Source: BD1-7 clade bacterium (GTDB lineage: Bacteria > Pseudomonadota > Gammaproteobacteria > Pseudomonadales > DT-91). From it: 38,596 nucleotides of DNA. The stretch lies in contig CACSIO010000062.1 of the NCBI GenBank assembly GCA_902705865.1, positions 78,797-117,392 on the forward strand. Reading direction: 5' to 3'. The first letter of the stretch is position 1, and each line of letters opens with the position of its first letter. Below, piece after piece: positions 16,031-25,400 of the stretch. Under the pieces are notes generated by a model. The model had not been told where the DNA came from, did not search any database, and saw nothing but the letters and a program-made list of their open reading frames with translations. Both the position numbers and the translations under genes were made by a program.

Positions 16031-17086
16031 ATGGTTAAACTCGGTTTGATGCTCGGTTACTCTGGCAAAACACTGAATATCCCGATCGATCTGATTCGCC
16101 ATGCCGAGTCACTCGGGTACGATTCCGTCTGGACGGCCGAAGCCTATGGCAGCGATGCAGTGACGCCTGCAACCTGGATTCTGGCGCACACGACGCGCAT
16201 TCGTGTTGGTACCTGTATCATGCAAATTCCCGCACGCACACCCGCGATGGCCGCAATGACGGCTATGACCCTCTCACAACTTTCTGGTGGTCGTTTTATT
16301 GCAGGCCTCGGGGCATCGGGCCCTCAAGTTGTCGAAGGCTGGCACGGGATCCCCTATAACAAACCCGTGACGCGTACCCGCGAATATATCCAAATTATGC
16401 GGGAGATCATGGCGCGTGAAGGCCCGGTAACTTTTGATGGTGAGGTTTACCAGCTACCCACCCGCATTGAAGGTGCCACAGGCTTGGGGAAACCCCTGAA
16501 ATCTATCCTGCAAGCTGATACTGAGATTCCGATCTATACCGCATCAATTACGCCAGCCGGATTGGCTTGCGCCGCCGAAGTCGCCGACGGCGTATTTCCG
16601 ATCTGGATGAGCCCGGAAAAATTCGAAACAACCCTCCTGCCCCATTATCAAAAAGGTTTCGATCGCGGACTAGAAGGCAAAACGCTAGCGAATTTCGCCA
16701 ACGTCCCCGGCCTCAGTGTCGTGCTAGGCGATGATGTTGATGCGTGCCGCATGACCGTCAAACACTTCATGGCACTTTACATCGGTGGCATGGGTGCCAA
16801 GGGTAAGAACTTCTATACGACCTACGCAAGCACACTCGGCTACGAAGAAGAAGCTTTGCGCGTGCAAGAACTCTATCTCGCCGGCAAGAAAGACGAAGCC
16901 GTGAAAGCGGTTCCCGATGCGCTAGTTGATGAAGTGGCATTGGTTGGCCCTGAAAAACGCATCCGTGAGCGCGCTGAAGCATGGATCGAAGCGGGTGATA
17001 AAGGGCTCGTCGATACGCTGATGATATCCACACTGCAACCAGATGTTATCGATCTTCTCGCTGATATTTTTACGGATAAATCCTGA
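16031..17086 (+). CDS. LLM-class (luciferase-like, F420/FMN-type) oxidoreductase
   Basis: The 351-residue TIM-barrel flavoprotein belongs to the bacterial luciferase-like superfamily. HAESLGYDSVWTAEAYGSDA, then TTRIRVGTCIMQIPARTP and LSGGRFIAGLGASGPQVVEGWHG (partial: GGRFIAGLGASGPQV) are the barrel strands typical of the F420-dependent subgroup known mainly from actinobacteria. These enzymes use either reduced F420 or FMNH2, and sequence inspection does not settle which. Nothing for F420 synthesis (fbiA/B/C) is in this window. AGGA precedes the ATG by 6 bases. The aceK gene begins 47 bp downstream in the same direction and could be read through. The substrate is unknown; members reduce or mono-oxygenate diverse organics, including lipid and steroid compounds. 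Confidence 0.87.
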   Translation: MVKLGLMLGYSGKTLNIPIDLIRHAESLGYDSVWTAEAYGSDAVTPATWILAHTTRIRVGTCIMQIPARTPAMAAMTAMTLSQLSGGRFIAGLGASGPQVVEGWHGIPYNKPVTRTREYIQIMREIMAREGPVTFDGEVYQLPTRIEGATGLGKPLKSILQADTEIPIYTASITPAGLACAAEVADGVFPIWMSPEKFETTLLPHYQKGFDRGLEGKTLANFANVPGLSVVLGDDVDACRMTVKHFMALYIGGMGAKGKNFYTTYASTLGYEEEALRVQELYLAGKKDEAVKAVPDALVDEVALVGPEKRIRERAEAWIEAGDKGLVDTLMISTLQPDVIDLLADIFTDKS

Positions 17087-17133
17087 CTATTTATTAGCTG
17101 TCACAATGACCAATACACCTCAGGGGAGGCTCC

Positions 17134-18876
17134 ATGGGCAAAAGCACCGGCGATAGAATTTCACAGGCGATCTACAACGGCTTCGGCGCGTTTTTCTGCG
17201 AATTTCAAAATATCACACTGGGTGCTCAAGCCCGCTTCGAAACCGCTGACTGGATATCCGTGCATACGGCGATGCACTCACGTCTTGATGTGTATAAACG
17301 TTGCATACGTTCGGTTGCTGATCTCATCGCTATGATTGCGCAAGACGAGGTTAACAGCCCGGATTTGTGGCGACACGCCAAGATCGCCTATCAGCGAAAA
17401 TGCGCAGGGGATGCCAACGAAGATATCCTGCAGACGTTTTTTAATTCCGTCTATTGCCTGATGTTTGATCACAGAAATATCCGTGATGCCTTTGCCTTTG
17501 TCAGCAACCCTGGGCTGCCCACAAACGAACCGGATATGTCGACAATCCTGCGTGACTACCCACTGAATGTCGGCCTACAGGATTCCGTTCGAGAGGTTCT
17601 CAATGATCTGAGTTTCCGCTTGCCCTATGAAAACATCGAACGTGATACTCGTCATATCGTGCATACCATTCACTACGAACTTATCAAACGACTGGCGCCT
17701 GGCGAGCGCGTCACAGCGGCACAATTTCTCGACTCCTTGTTTTATCGCAACAAGGCAGCCTATTTGGTTGGCCGTGTTTTTATTGGTGATGCGATCCGCC
17801 CGTTTGTTGTTGTTTTTCAGAATAACGAACAAGGGAGTATTTATGTCGATACGGTATTGTTCGACGAAGATCTGGTGAGCCGCATATTCAGTTTCACCCG
17901 TAGCTATTTCATGGTGGATGCCCTAAGCCCCGGTCTGTACGTGCAGTTTTTATCCACCATCATGCCGCGCAAACAAACGTTCGAGCTCTATTCGTTACTC
18001 GGCTTTGGTAAACATGCCAAAACCGATTTCGTGCGTAAAGCCGTGGCACATACCCAACAAGCCAGCGACGAATATGAGATTGCGCCGGGTATTCGCGGCA
18101 TGGTGATGCTGGTGTTTACGCTGCCCTCGTTTGACTATGTTTATAAAATCATCAAACAACGGTTTACCCCGCCCAAAGATATGACACGCGAGCAGGTTCG
18201 CAGCAAATACCGATTGGTAAAACGTTGGGATCGGGTGGGCCGCATGGCGGATACCCAAGAGTTTTCAAATTTGGTTTTTGATCGCCGAAAATTCTCAGAC
18301 GAACTGATGCAAGAACTCGAAAAGGAAGTACCGTCGCTGATCGAATCTCGCGGCAACGCACTCATCCTCAAACACGTTTACATCGAACGTAAAATGATTC
18401 CACTGAACATGTATTTAAATCAAATCGACGAGGAAGAAACCGACCGCATCATGCAGGAATATGGCATGGCGATTAAAGAACTGGCAGCGGCAAATATCTT
18501 TGCCGGCGATATGCTATTAAAAAATTTCGGAGTGACGCGCCACGGCCGCGTGGTTTTTTATGATTACGATGAGGTCTGCCTGCTAACCGAGTGTAACTTC
18601 CGCAAAATACCCGAGCCGAAGACGGAAGAACAAGCCATGAGCGATCAACCTTGGTACTCCATCGCACCCGAGGATATATTTCCGGAGGAGTTTCGCATAT
18701 TTTTATCCGGGCACAAAAAAGCACGCCATAGCTTTGAGAAATTTCACCGGGATTTATACGATGCGGATTACTGGAAACTACTACAAGAAAACATCATCGC
18801 CGGTGATGTTCAGAGCGTCTACCCCTACCCTGACAACCACCGTTTTTCGCACCATAACAATGCACTTAACGACTGA
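17134..18876 (+). CDS. aceK: Isocitrate dehydrogenase kinase/phosphatase AceK
   Basis: The 580-residue bifunctional enzyme phosphorylates isocitrate dehydrogenase to divert carbon into the glyoxylate bypass during growth on acetate or fatty acids, and reverses this. The N-terminal half is the regulatory domain and the C-terminal half is a eukaryotic-like kinase fold. ALILKHVYIERKMIPLNMYL marks the nucleotide pocket. D459, N464 and D477 (GDMLLKNFG, YDYDEV) correspond with a two-residue offset to D457, N462 and D475 of E. coli AceK, so activity is expected. A strong GGGGAGG lies upstream of the ATG. Unlike in enterobacteria, it is not next to aceA or aceB; it follows an LLM oxidoreductase by 47 bp. 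Its presence fits a lipid-using lifestyle. Confidence 0.96.
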   Translation: MGKSTGDRISQAIYNGFGAFFCEFQNITLGAQARFETADWISVHTAMHSRLDVYKRCIRSVADLIAMIAQDEVNSPDLWRHAKIAYQRKCAGDANEDILQTFFNSVYCLMFDHRNIRDAFAFVSNPGLPTNEPDMSTILRDYPLNVGLQDSVREVLNDLSFRLPYENIERDTRHIVHTIHYELIKRLAPGERVTAAQFLDSLFYRNKAAYLVGRVFIGDAIRPFVVVFQNNEQGSIYVDTVLFDEDLVSRIFSFTRSYFMVDALSPGLYVQFLSTIMPRKQTFELYSLLGFGKHAKTDFVRKAVAHTQQASDEYEIAPGIRGMVMLVFTLPSFDYVYKIIKQRFTPPKDMTREQVRSKYRLVKRWDRVGRMADTQEFSNLVFDRRKFSDELMQELEKEVPSLIESRGNALILKHVYIERKMIPLNMYLNQIDEEETDRIMQEYGMAIKELAAANIFAGDMLLKNFGVTRHGRVVFYDYDEVCLLTECNFRKIPEPKTEEQAMSDQPWYSIAPEDIFPEEFRIFLSGHKKARHSFEKFHRDLYDADYWKLLQENIIAGDVQSVYPYPDNHRFSHHNNALND

Positions 18877-19115
18877 GGGATAGCAAATACAGCCCCCACA
18901 TAGACCAACCTGTGAACGACGTTATAAATATCACAAATTAATAACAAATGGTTCTTGTCAGCGGTCTATTTCGCCTTCGTTTTTATGGTACCTTTTCTAT
19001 GCACAGTAAAACTCAGTATGGATGTTAGGTTTGGCCCAGCAACGCTGTTGCGGCTTCTGTGTCGTAGGTAAAACAAAATAATAAATACCTAATCCTATTT
19101 TAAGGGGACAAACCC

Positions 19116-19250
19116 ATGAAAACGCAAGCCGCACTTATTCTGGCAGGTCTTTTATCCATCGCCGGTGTTCACGCTGAAGAACCCGCAGAAGCTGAAAAGC
19201 CTGTCGTAGAAGTTGCCGAAAAAGCTGACGGTGAAGAAACACCGCAGTAA
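19116..19250 (+). CDS. 44-residue secreted Glu-rich peptide
   Basis: The short frame encodes 44 residues. A textbook signal peptide (MKTQAALILAGLLSIAGVHA) is followed by a 24-residue acidic tail rich in Glu, Ala, Pro and Lys (EEPAEAEKPVVEVAEKADG and on). AAGGGG is placed 9 bases before the ATG, and a GC-rich 8-bp stem starts 8 bases after the TAA stop. Both support a real transcription/translation unit. The mature peptide has no cysteine or aromatic residue and is probably disordered in the periplasm. I do not recognise a family. It stands alone between aceK and rimO, about 240 bp and 480 bp from each. Confidence 0.65.
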   Translation: MKTQAALILAGLLSIAGVHAEEPAEAEKPVVEVAEKADGEETPQ

Positions 19251-19257
19251 CTGTTAA

Positions 19258-19281
19258 CACAGCCTTAAACAACAGGCTGTG
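19258..19281 (+). terminator. Stem-loop after the small peptide gene
   Basis: CACAGCCT and AGGCTGTG pair in an 8-bp stem with an 8-base loop, 8 bases after the stop. There is no U-run downstream, so it may be a 3'-end stabiliser rather than a canonical terminator. Confidence 0.45.
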
Positions 19282-19347
19282 ACACTGCTGCGCTGCACAC
19301 GCTAATATGCAGGCGCCGGCAGGGAGTCGAATCAAAGGCTCCGTTTT

Positions 19348-19432
19348 GCCCTTATCTCCGGGCTGAATGCCGCGGCACTGCCGCAAAACAGGATGAAACT
19401 GAGCACGTTCACCCTCCAATGGAGATAAGGGC
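19348..19432. repeat. 12-bp perfect inverted repeat with 61-bp spacer
   Basis: GCCCTTATCTCC (19348-19359) is exactly repeated in inverse as GGAGATAAGGGC (19421-19432). The second arm is followed by TTTCTC. As RNA this would close an 85-base element containing further GC-rich sequence; as DNA it could be paired binding sites. Confidence 0.6.
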
Positions 19433-19729
19433 TTTCTCGCTCCGCATTAGCCCATACATCGTCGCGACCATCTGATCGACGCGGGGATTAGTCTTCATCG
19501 CTGCTTTAGGCTAGAATCGGCATCTTCTATACACAGTCAACGCCCTGCCCAACAAACAACCGATTGAAATGTCCCATGGTTGATACACGCAGGTTCCGAA
19601 TTTCAGTGTAACTCCGTGTGCAACCCCGTCATTTTGCAGACTGGCAATATCAGATAGATACCTGAAAGCCACTCTGCCAGTTGATCGGTTTAATCGCTCA
19701 AACATCCCCGCAAAGAGACACATTGGTTC

Positions 19730-21076
19730 ATGACCAACGATAAAAATTCCAACGGTAAAGTCGGTTTTGTCAGCCTCGGCTGCCCGAAAGCTCTCGTCGA
19801 CTCCGAACGCATTCTGACCCAGCTGAAGCTGGATGGCTACGATGTGGTTAACACCTACAACGACGCTGATGTCGTCGTCGTCAATACCTGTGGATTTATC
19901 GACGATGCCAAGAAAGAATCGCTCGATGCCATCAATGAGGCGATGACCGAAAACGGCAAAGTTATCGTGACCGGTTGCATGGGTAAGGGGCGCGATGCAG
20001 AAGTCATTCGTGAACAAAATCCGGATATTCTGGCCGTGACCGGCCCCCAAGCTTACGAAGAAGTGATGGAGGCAGTACACAATTGGGTACCTCCGGTTAA
20101 AGACCACAACCCATTTACTGACTTGGTGCCGCCACAAGGTGTCAAACTGACGCCGCGGCACTACTCCTACCTGAAAATTTCTGAGGGCTGCAACCACGCC
20201 TGCACCTTCTGCATTATTCCGGCCATGCGCGGCAAACTGGTCAGCCGCCCCATCGGCAGCGTATTGGATGAAGCTAAACGGCTAGTTGACGCAGGTACCC
20301 GTGAATTGCTGGTGATTTCACAAGACACCAGTGCCTATGGTGTCGACACCAAATACCGGATGGACTTTTGGGACGGCAAACCGGTTAAAACCCGCATGCT
20401 CGAATTGTGTGAACAGCTCAGCACCTTAGATGCCTGGGTACGCTTGCACTATGTATACCCCTATCCACACGTGGATGAAATCATCCCACTAATGGCCGAA
20501 GGCAAGATCCTGCCGTATCTGGATATTCCGTTTCAACACGCCAGCCCGAGCGTGTTAAAAATGATGAAACGACCAGCCCATGCAGAAAACACGCTAGAAC
20601 GTATTCACAAGTGGCGCTCTATCGCGCCAGACATCAACCTTCGATCGACATTTGTGGTGGGCTTCCCCGGTGAAACAGATCAGGATTTTGAAATTCTGCT
20701 GGATTGGCTGCAGGAGGCACAACTCGATCGTGTCGGTTGCTTCAAGTACAGCCCTGTTGACGGCGCTAAGGCTAATGCACTGCCTAACCACGTCGCCCCC
20801 GAGCTGCAACAAGAGCGCTGGGAGCGTTTTATGCAGGTACAGCAAGCGATCAGCGCTGACAAGTTGCAGGCAAAAATTGGCAAATCCATGACAGTGTTGG
20901 TCGATGAAATCGACAACGACGGAGCAATCGCCCGCTCCGCCGCCGATGCTCCAAATATCGACGGTATGGTTTACCTCAACGATTTTCATGACGCCCAGCC
21001 GGGTGACTTTGTTGACGTAACCATTACCCATGCTGATGAGTATGATCTTTGGGCAACCCCAAACAAAAAAGCCTAA
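19730..21076 (+). CDS. rimO: Ribosomal protein S12 methylthiotransferase RimO
   Basis: The 448-residue radical-SAM enzyme adds a methylthio group to the conserved aspartate of ribosomal protein S12. The N-terminal UPF0004 domain supplies three cluster cysteines, C18 (SLGCPKA), C54 (NTCGF) and C83 (TGCMGKG). The radical-SAM cluster motif is C154, C158 and C161 (CNHACTFC). FVVGFPGET and [12 protein letters not shown] are family-typical, and the last about 70 residues form the TRAM domain that holds the S12 tail. The CPKALVDSE start and full length distinguish it from the tRNA enzyme MiaB. The ribosome-binding site is weak (AAAGAGA about 15 bases before the ATG). It is a single-gene unit with a long leader. 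Confidence 0.97.
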   Translation: MTNDKNSNGKVGFVSLGCPKALVDSERILTQLKLDGYDVVNTYNDADVVVVNTCGFIDDAKKESLDAINEAMTENGKVIVTGCMGKGRDAEVIREQNPDILAVTGPQAYEEVMEAVHNWVPPVKDHNPFTDLVPPQGVKLTPRHYSYLKISEGCNHACTFCIIPAMRGKLVSRPIGSVLDEAKRLVDAGTRELLVISQDTSAYGVDTKYRMDFWDGKPVKTRMLELCEQLSTLDAWVRLHYVYPYPHVDEIIPLMAEGKILPYLDIPFQHASPSVLKMMKRPAHAENTLERIHKWRSIAPDINLRSTFVVGFPGETDQDFEILLDWLQEAQLDRVGCFKYSPVDGAKANALPNHVAPELQQERWERFMQVQQAISADKLQAKIGKSMTVLVDEIDNDGAIARSAADAPNIDGMVYLNDFHDAQPGDFVDVTITHADEYDLWATPNKKA

Positions 21077-21543
21077 TGGCTTAACCCTAGCAGTCTCGAT
21101 AAGAATCTAGGTAACTTTTTGTTACCCGGACTCTTATTGACTGGTTATTCTGCGAACAATTTGCAATTAATTTCCGTGCTTTATGCATTTTTTGAATATG
21201 TACCCCCCATTTGGGGTAGGCGAATATATAGCGATCCGCGTAATCTTTGCTGCGCGGCACACGAAGGATTGTGTATTAAAGCATGGATGCTTTACTTTCT
21301 ATCACTCTGCACCAATCTACAAATCTCTCTCAGTATCATCCTCCTGTTTCTTACTCTACTCCCGATTACTGTTACCCACAGACACTTAATCTTCATATCA
21401 TCACTCGATTATTTTCGGCACCGCCCCAATTACCCCCATGACTTTTTTGTACAGCCCCCCCTCTTCACCGAGCGTGAATCCGTAACCACCAAATTCAGGT
21501 ATAATCGCGTTTTCGCTAAAACGACGCGTTCCGGAGAATAGCT
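21077..21543. other. Intergenic region rimO-hisA with two small hairpins and a hisA -10
   Basis: This 467-bp pyrimidine-rich gap has a GGTAAC-TTTTT-GTTACC stem-loop at 21110-21126, just past rimO, and a TACCCC/GGGGTA inverted repeat at 21201-21218. TATAAT at 21500-21505 is a good -10 for hisA, 38 bp before its start, with only a poor -35. I do not accept the 140-codon frame that crosses the gap as a gene. Confidence 0.45.
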
Positions 21544-22305
21544 TTGACGTCTTTTCGCCCATGTATCGACCTCCACCAGGGCAAGGTAAAACAAATTGTC
21601 GGTGGCAGCCTTAATGATCAAGGTGCCCAAACCAACTTTGTCAGTGAAAAAGATGCTGCTTGGTATGCATCCCTCTACCGCGACAATAAACTCACCGGCG
21701 GCCATGTCATCGCCCTCGGCCCTGGGAACGAAGAACAGGCACTTCTGGCGCTATCAGCATGGCCAAACGGCCTGCAATTTGGCGGCGGCGTTAAACCCGA
21801 AAACGCAGAAAAATACCTTAAAGCCGGCGCCTCACACGTGATCGTCACCTCATATCTTTTTGATGGTGATACATTCTCTTGGGAAAAACTCGACGCCATC
21901 AAAGCCGTCACAGGAAAAGACAAACTGGTACTCGACCTCAGTTGCCGACGTGCAGACAACGGCTGGTATATCGCCACCAATCGCTGGCAAACCGTCACCC
22001 AAACACCGGTCAACGCCGAAACTCTGGAGCAGCTAGCTAGTCACTGTGACGAATTTTTAATTCATGCAGCCGATGTCGAGGGGCTCCAAGGTGGTATAGA
22101 TGAAGCGTTAGTTGCCTTACTCGGCGAACACGCAACCGTACCCATGACATATGCGGGCGGCGCGCGCTCGCTGGCAGACTTAGAAAAGGTTCACGCGTTA
22201 TCTAACGGTAAGGTTGATCTAACCATCGGCAGTGCGCTGGATATCTTTGGGGGTGAGGGTGTGACGCTGGATGCGTGTATTCGTTGGAATAAGCAAACAC
22301 GTTGA
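21544..22305 (+). CDS. hisA: Eukaryotic-type ProFAR isomerase (HisA, HIS6-like)
   Basis: The 253-residue TIM-barrel enzyme catalyses the fourth-stage isomerisation of ProFAR to PRFAR in histidine synthesis. It matches the eukaryotic (yeast HIS6) subfamily rather than the usual bacterial HisA. Shared blocks include CIDLHQGKVKQIVGG (7-21), HVIALGPGN, QFGGGV, VIVTSYLF, VLDLSCRR (129-136), FLIHAADVEGLQGGIDE (171-187), TYAGGARS and the ending VDLTIGSALDIFGG. D9 and D177 are the probable catalytic acids. The start is TTG at 21544, with GGAG 8 bases upstream. No other his genes adjoin, so it works as a stand-alone gene outside a his operon. It is followed by a strong terminator. Confidence 0.93.
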   Translation: MTSFRPCIDLHQGKVKQIVGGSLNDQGAQTNFVSEKDAAWYASLYRDNKLTGGHVIALGPGNEEQALLALSAWPNGLQFGGGVKPENAEKYLKAGASHVIVTSYLFDGDTFSWEKLDAIKAVTGKDKLVLDLSCRRADNGWYIATNRWQTVTQTPVNAETLEQLASHCDEFLIHAADVEGLQGGIDEALVALLGEHATVPMTYAGGARSLADLEKVHALSNGKVDLTIGSALDIFGGEGVTLDACIRWNKQTR

Positions 22306-22337
22306 TGTCGATTTAGTTCTGTCTAACTATTGATACT

Positions 22338-22366
22338 AAAACGCGATCCATCGATCGCGTTTTTTT
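22338..22366 (+). terminator. Rho-independent terminator of hisA
   Basis: AAAACGCGAT and ATCGCGTTTT form a 10-bp stem with a CCATCG loop, followed by more T bases, 32 bases after the stop. Confidence 0.9.
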
Positions 22367-22372
22367 ATGCAC

Positions 22373-22401
22373 AAAAAAGGGAAGGCTAATGCCTTCCCTT
22401 T
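22373..22401 (-). terminator. Rho-independent terminator of the lectin-bearing lipoprotein gene
   Basis: On the minus strand an 11-bp stem (AAAGGGAAGGC/GCCTTCCCTTT, loop ATTA) is followed by a U-run, about 40 bases beyond the stop at 22442. It lies back to back with the hisA terminator. Confidence 0.9.
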
Positions 22402-22441
22402 AGATCTTAGTTGTAGAACCTAGCGCGATTAACGCGTGGTT

Positions 22442-25400
22442 TTACAGGCCTGATTTTGGACCGTAGCGCAATTCACCTTCAACGAAAATGCCCCAGCTAC
22501 GTTCGTGCTCATCCGCATTACAATCATTGTCTGCATCAGCATCACCGTCTCCGTCCATAATCAAGCAGTCGTTGTTGACCCAACGCTTAGCAGTAATTTC
22601 AAATGGCAGTGCGTCAAAGTTGCTGTTTTTCAAATTGAACTTACCACTCTCGGCAACTACTCCTCCGTCGCCTTCAGGATCACCACCGGTTACTTTGGCT
22701 GAGCTTGCTGTTGTACAGCAGTCACCGCGCAAACGCAGATGCTGATTTTTCGCCTGATTATTGAAACTCCAGTAGCTACCGCCATCTTCGACTTCCATAT
22801 ACCAACGCTGTGTTTCTGTATCTGCACAGTCAGCTGCTATAGGCGCGTTGCCATTACCGTTACGCGCTAAACATTTACCCGTACCATTACGCAAATGTAC
22901 CCATTTATCATCAGCTAAATAATCAATGTCACATAGATTACCTGTTCCATCACCATCAGCATCAGATTGATCCAGTGAAGCAGTAAACTTACAGTTATCA
23001 GCTTCATCAACGATAGTGTCGAGATCAGTATCCGGCTCACATGCTAAACCAATACCGTTGTTATCAGCATCTGTTTGTGTTGGGTTCGCAACAAACGGGC
23101 AGTTATCAACAAGCACATCGACACCGTCGCCATCGAGGTCACGATCTATGCCCATCTTGAATGACAAGTGACCACCTTGCGAAGAAACGGAATCAGTCTC
23201 CATTGTGCTCGACCAGCAATTGGATGCATCCGCTTCAGGATCTACCAATGCACACAGTTCTGAAACAGTGATTTTCAACTCTGTCTCAGCGACCTGAGGA
23301 ACAACGACCGCAAGCATAAGATCCAGTGCCGATTGCACCAATGAATCCGACAGTTTTAAGCCAAACGGCAAGTCCAGGTTATCTTCGAGACTATTGATCT
23401 GAACGGCTGGATTGCCATTAATGGTCATAAAGAGCACATCATCGCGAGAATCCAGCGTTACGCCCGCTTCGATATCCAAGTTCACTTTGAACCGGTTTTT
23501 CCATTCACAGGTGCCGCCACTACAAACGTTTTGATCCACTTCCATGGTTGCACCGACATAGGAAATATTCGCCTGCGTCGTACCTTCACCCAACATGCGG
23601 AAGTTAGGCGGCGTTGTAGGAATCAGACGAGTACGTGTTGCATTCTCAGCACCCATAGAATCATCTAGGCCATCGGGGCCAAAGAAAACAGGGATCGAAT
23701 TCCCCTGAACTTCCAGATGCGGTGTTATACCGGTGATATCACCCGACAACACGTTAATGTGCATCAAGCCAGCATTAAACATGGTCAACATCATTTGGTT
23801 GATCATATTGGTATTAACAGAAACAACCAGAGATGAAGTATCAGAGCCATCGGCTTCAGCAACCGGCGGCAAGTCACCGTCATTGACGTAGTACGAACCT
23901 AACGTCTGCGGTACATTCGGCGTGACAGACAACGCCTCAAACACACCGGTATAATCCATTGAAAGGTTACCCGCTGTATCACCTACACCAGCATTGGTAC
24001 CTGCACTTTCAGGTAAGATATCGATTTTAAAATCATCGGCGTCAGGCGGTGTATCAAACGTCTTGCCAAAAGTTAACGGGAATTGCAGTGACGTCAGGTT
24101 CTCATCCAGCGCGCCTTGAATGGTACTCAAGATAATTCCGTCCAGACCACCACCGGCTATAAGACTCTGCAACAGGCCAGAAATATTAATACCTAACGCT
24201 GTACCGTTTTCAATTTCCAGATCGTGCATATCCAGCGCACTTGCATCAGTTGCTGGTGTCACCTCTACCGTCAACTCTCGATTTACCATCGAGAATGCAA
24301 CTTTGGCTTTGACATCAACAGATTCGATAAACAAATCCATCGTAATCGGAATACCCAATGCCTTAAGCGAAACGATAACGTAAACGCCTACTTGTGACTT
24401 ATTATCAACCTGACCGTTGATTGGATTCGCCGGATCATTCGCTGCCGACCACGACTGCGGGTACATTGTCAGATCCAAAACAAAATCGCCATTCTCATCA
24501 AACGACAATGAGCGCATCTCCATATTCTGGATATGCATTTCTTCGATGGTAATGTCTTGCATAATGCCTGACGACAACTTCTCCAAGTTGTCTAGGAATG
24601 GAGTTCCGGGTGGAAAACCAGTACACACTTCATTTTCAGTAAGATCGCGCGGGCTAGCATAACCACTGGTATCCGTGCCGGTTTTACAGCTCGCAGAATC
24701 ACTAATAAAGCCAACTAGCTGCAGCAACATGACCTCATCGATACGAATCGCCATCAGCGGGTCGATCGGTGCGCCATTTCTTAATAAGGAGATTTCTTGC
24801 TGATACCCGTGTTGATCCTGCGCGGTAAATCCAAACAAATCATAAGGTTTAACTGTGCCTTGATCGTTAAAGCTCACAGCAACGTTATTGATACTGAAAT
24901 TGTTTCCGTCCAAGGTCGCCGTTACTTCATTACCTAACGGCTGTTCACGCATACCGGTTTTCATCACTAATGAATCAATGGATGAAGCGTCGTTCAACTT
25001 ACCGGTGATGTTGACGGTACCCGTCGTTTTATCCGCTGGGTTACTGTACTCAACGGTTTCAATAACAACACTCGGCCCTTTTGAATCAAGCGTAAACGTC
25101 GTTGTTGGCCCGAAACCAAGAGGATTGACGGTGAGAATATTCTCGCCCTGCTTCAGATAATCAGACAATGCAGAGACGTCAGCAACGGCTTGTTTTGGGC
25201 CAAAGCTGAAGTGTTTTTCGATTTGATTACCGTTCAGGTAAATATTAACGGTGCCCGGGTTTTCATCGTATTTAACAACAAACTCTCCCGGCAGTGTGCC
25301 GAGCCCGAGATCAACTGGCGGTGCAGCGTCGTCAATACCGACATATTTGGTTTTAGATGATGGTTGCGAGACACTGTAGTTTGCCTCGTTAATACAACCA

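Larger units (their letters stand above)
19251..19729. other. Hairpin-rich intergenic region upstream of rimO
   Basis: This 479-bp gap holds the small-gene hairpin, a GCGCTGCA/TGCAgGCGC imperfect stem (about 19290-19316) and a 12-bp inverted repeat at 19348-19432. A TAGAAT (19512-19517) could be the rimO -10, leaving a leader of about 205 bases. No protein-coding frame on the plus strand is convincing, and the long minus-strand frame that enters from rimO is a shadow. Confidence 0.45.

Noticed and set aside
19511..20197. 228-codon minus-strand frame overlapping the start of rimO
   Set aside because: It is the antisense shadow of rimO; the rimO frame carries all the conserved motifs.
20594..21031. 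145-codon minus-strand frame inside rimO
   Set aside because: It is antisense to the conserved RimO C-terminal half, without a ribosome-binding site.
21119..21541. 140-codon plus-strand frame between rimO and hisA
   Set aside because: It begins without a ribosome site inside the hairpin after rimO, has an irregular composition, and covers the hisA -10 and ribosome-binding site.
22338..22401. Back-to-back hairpins as a repeat or mobile-element end
   Set aside because: The two stems differ in sequence, and each has a U-run in the correct direction for the convergent gene that ends there, so they are ordinary terminators.
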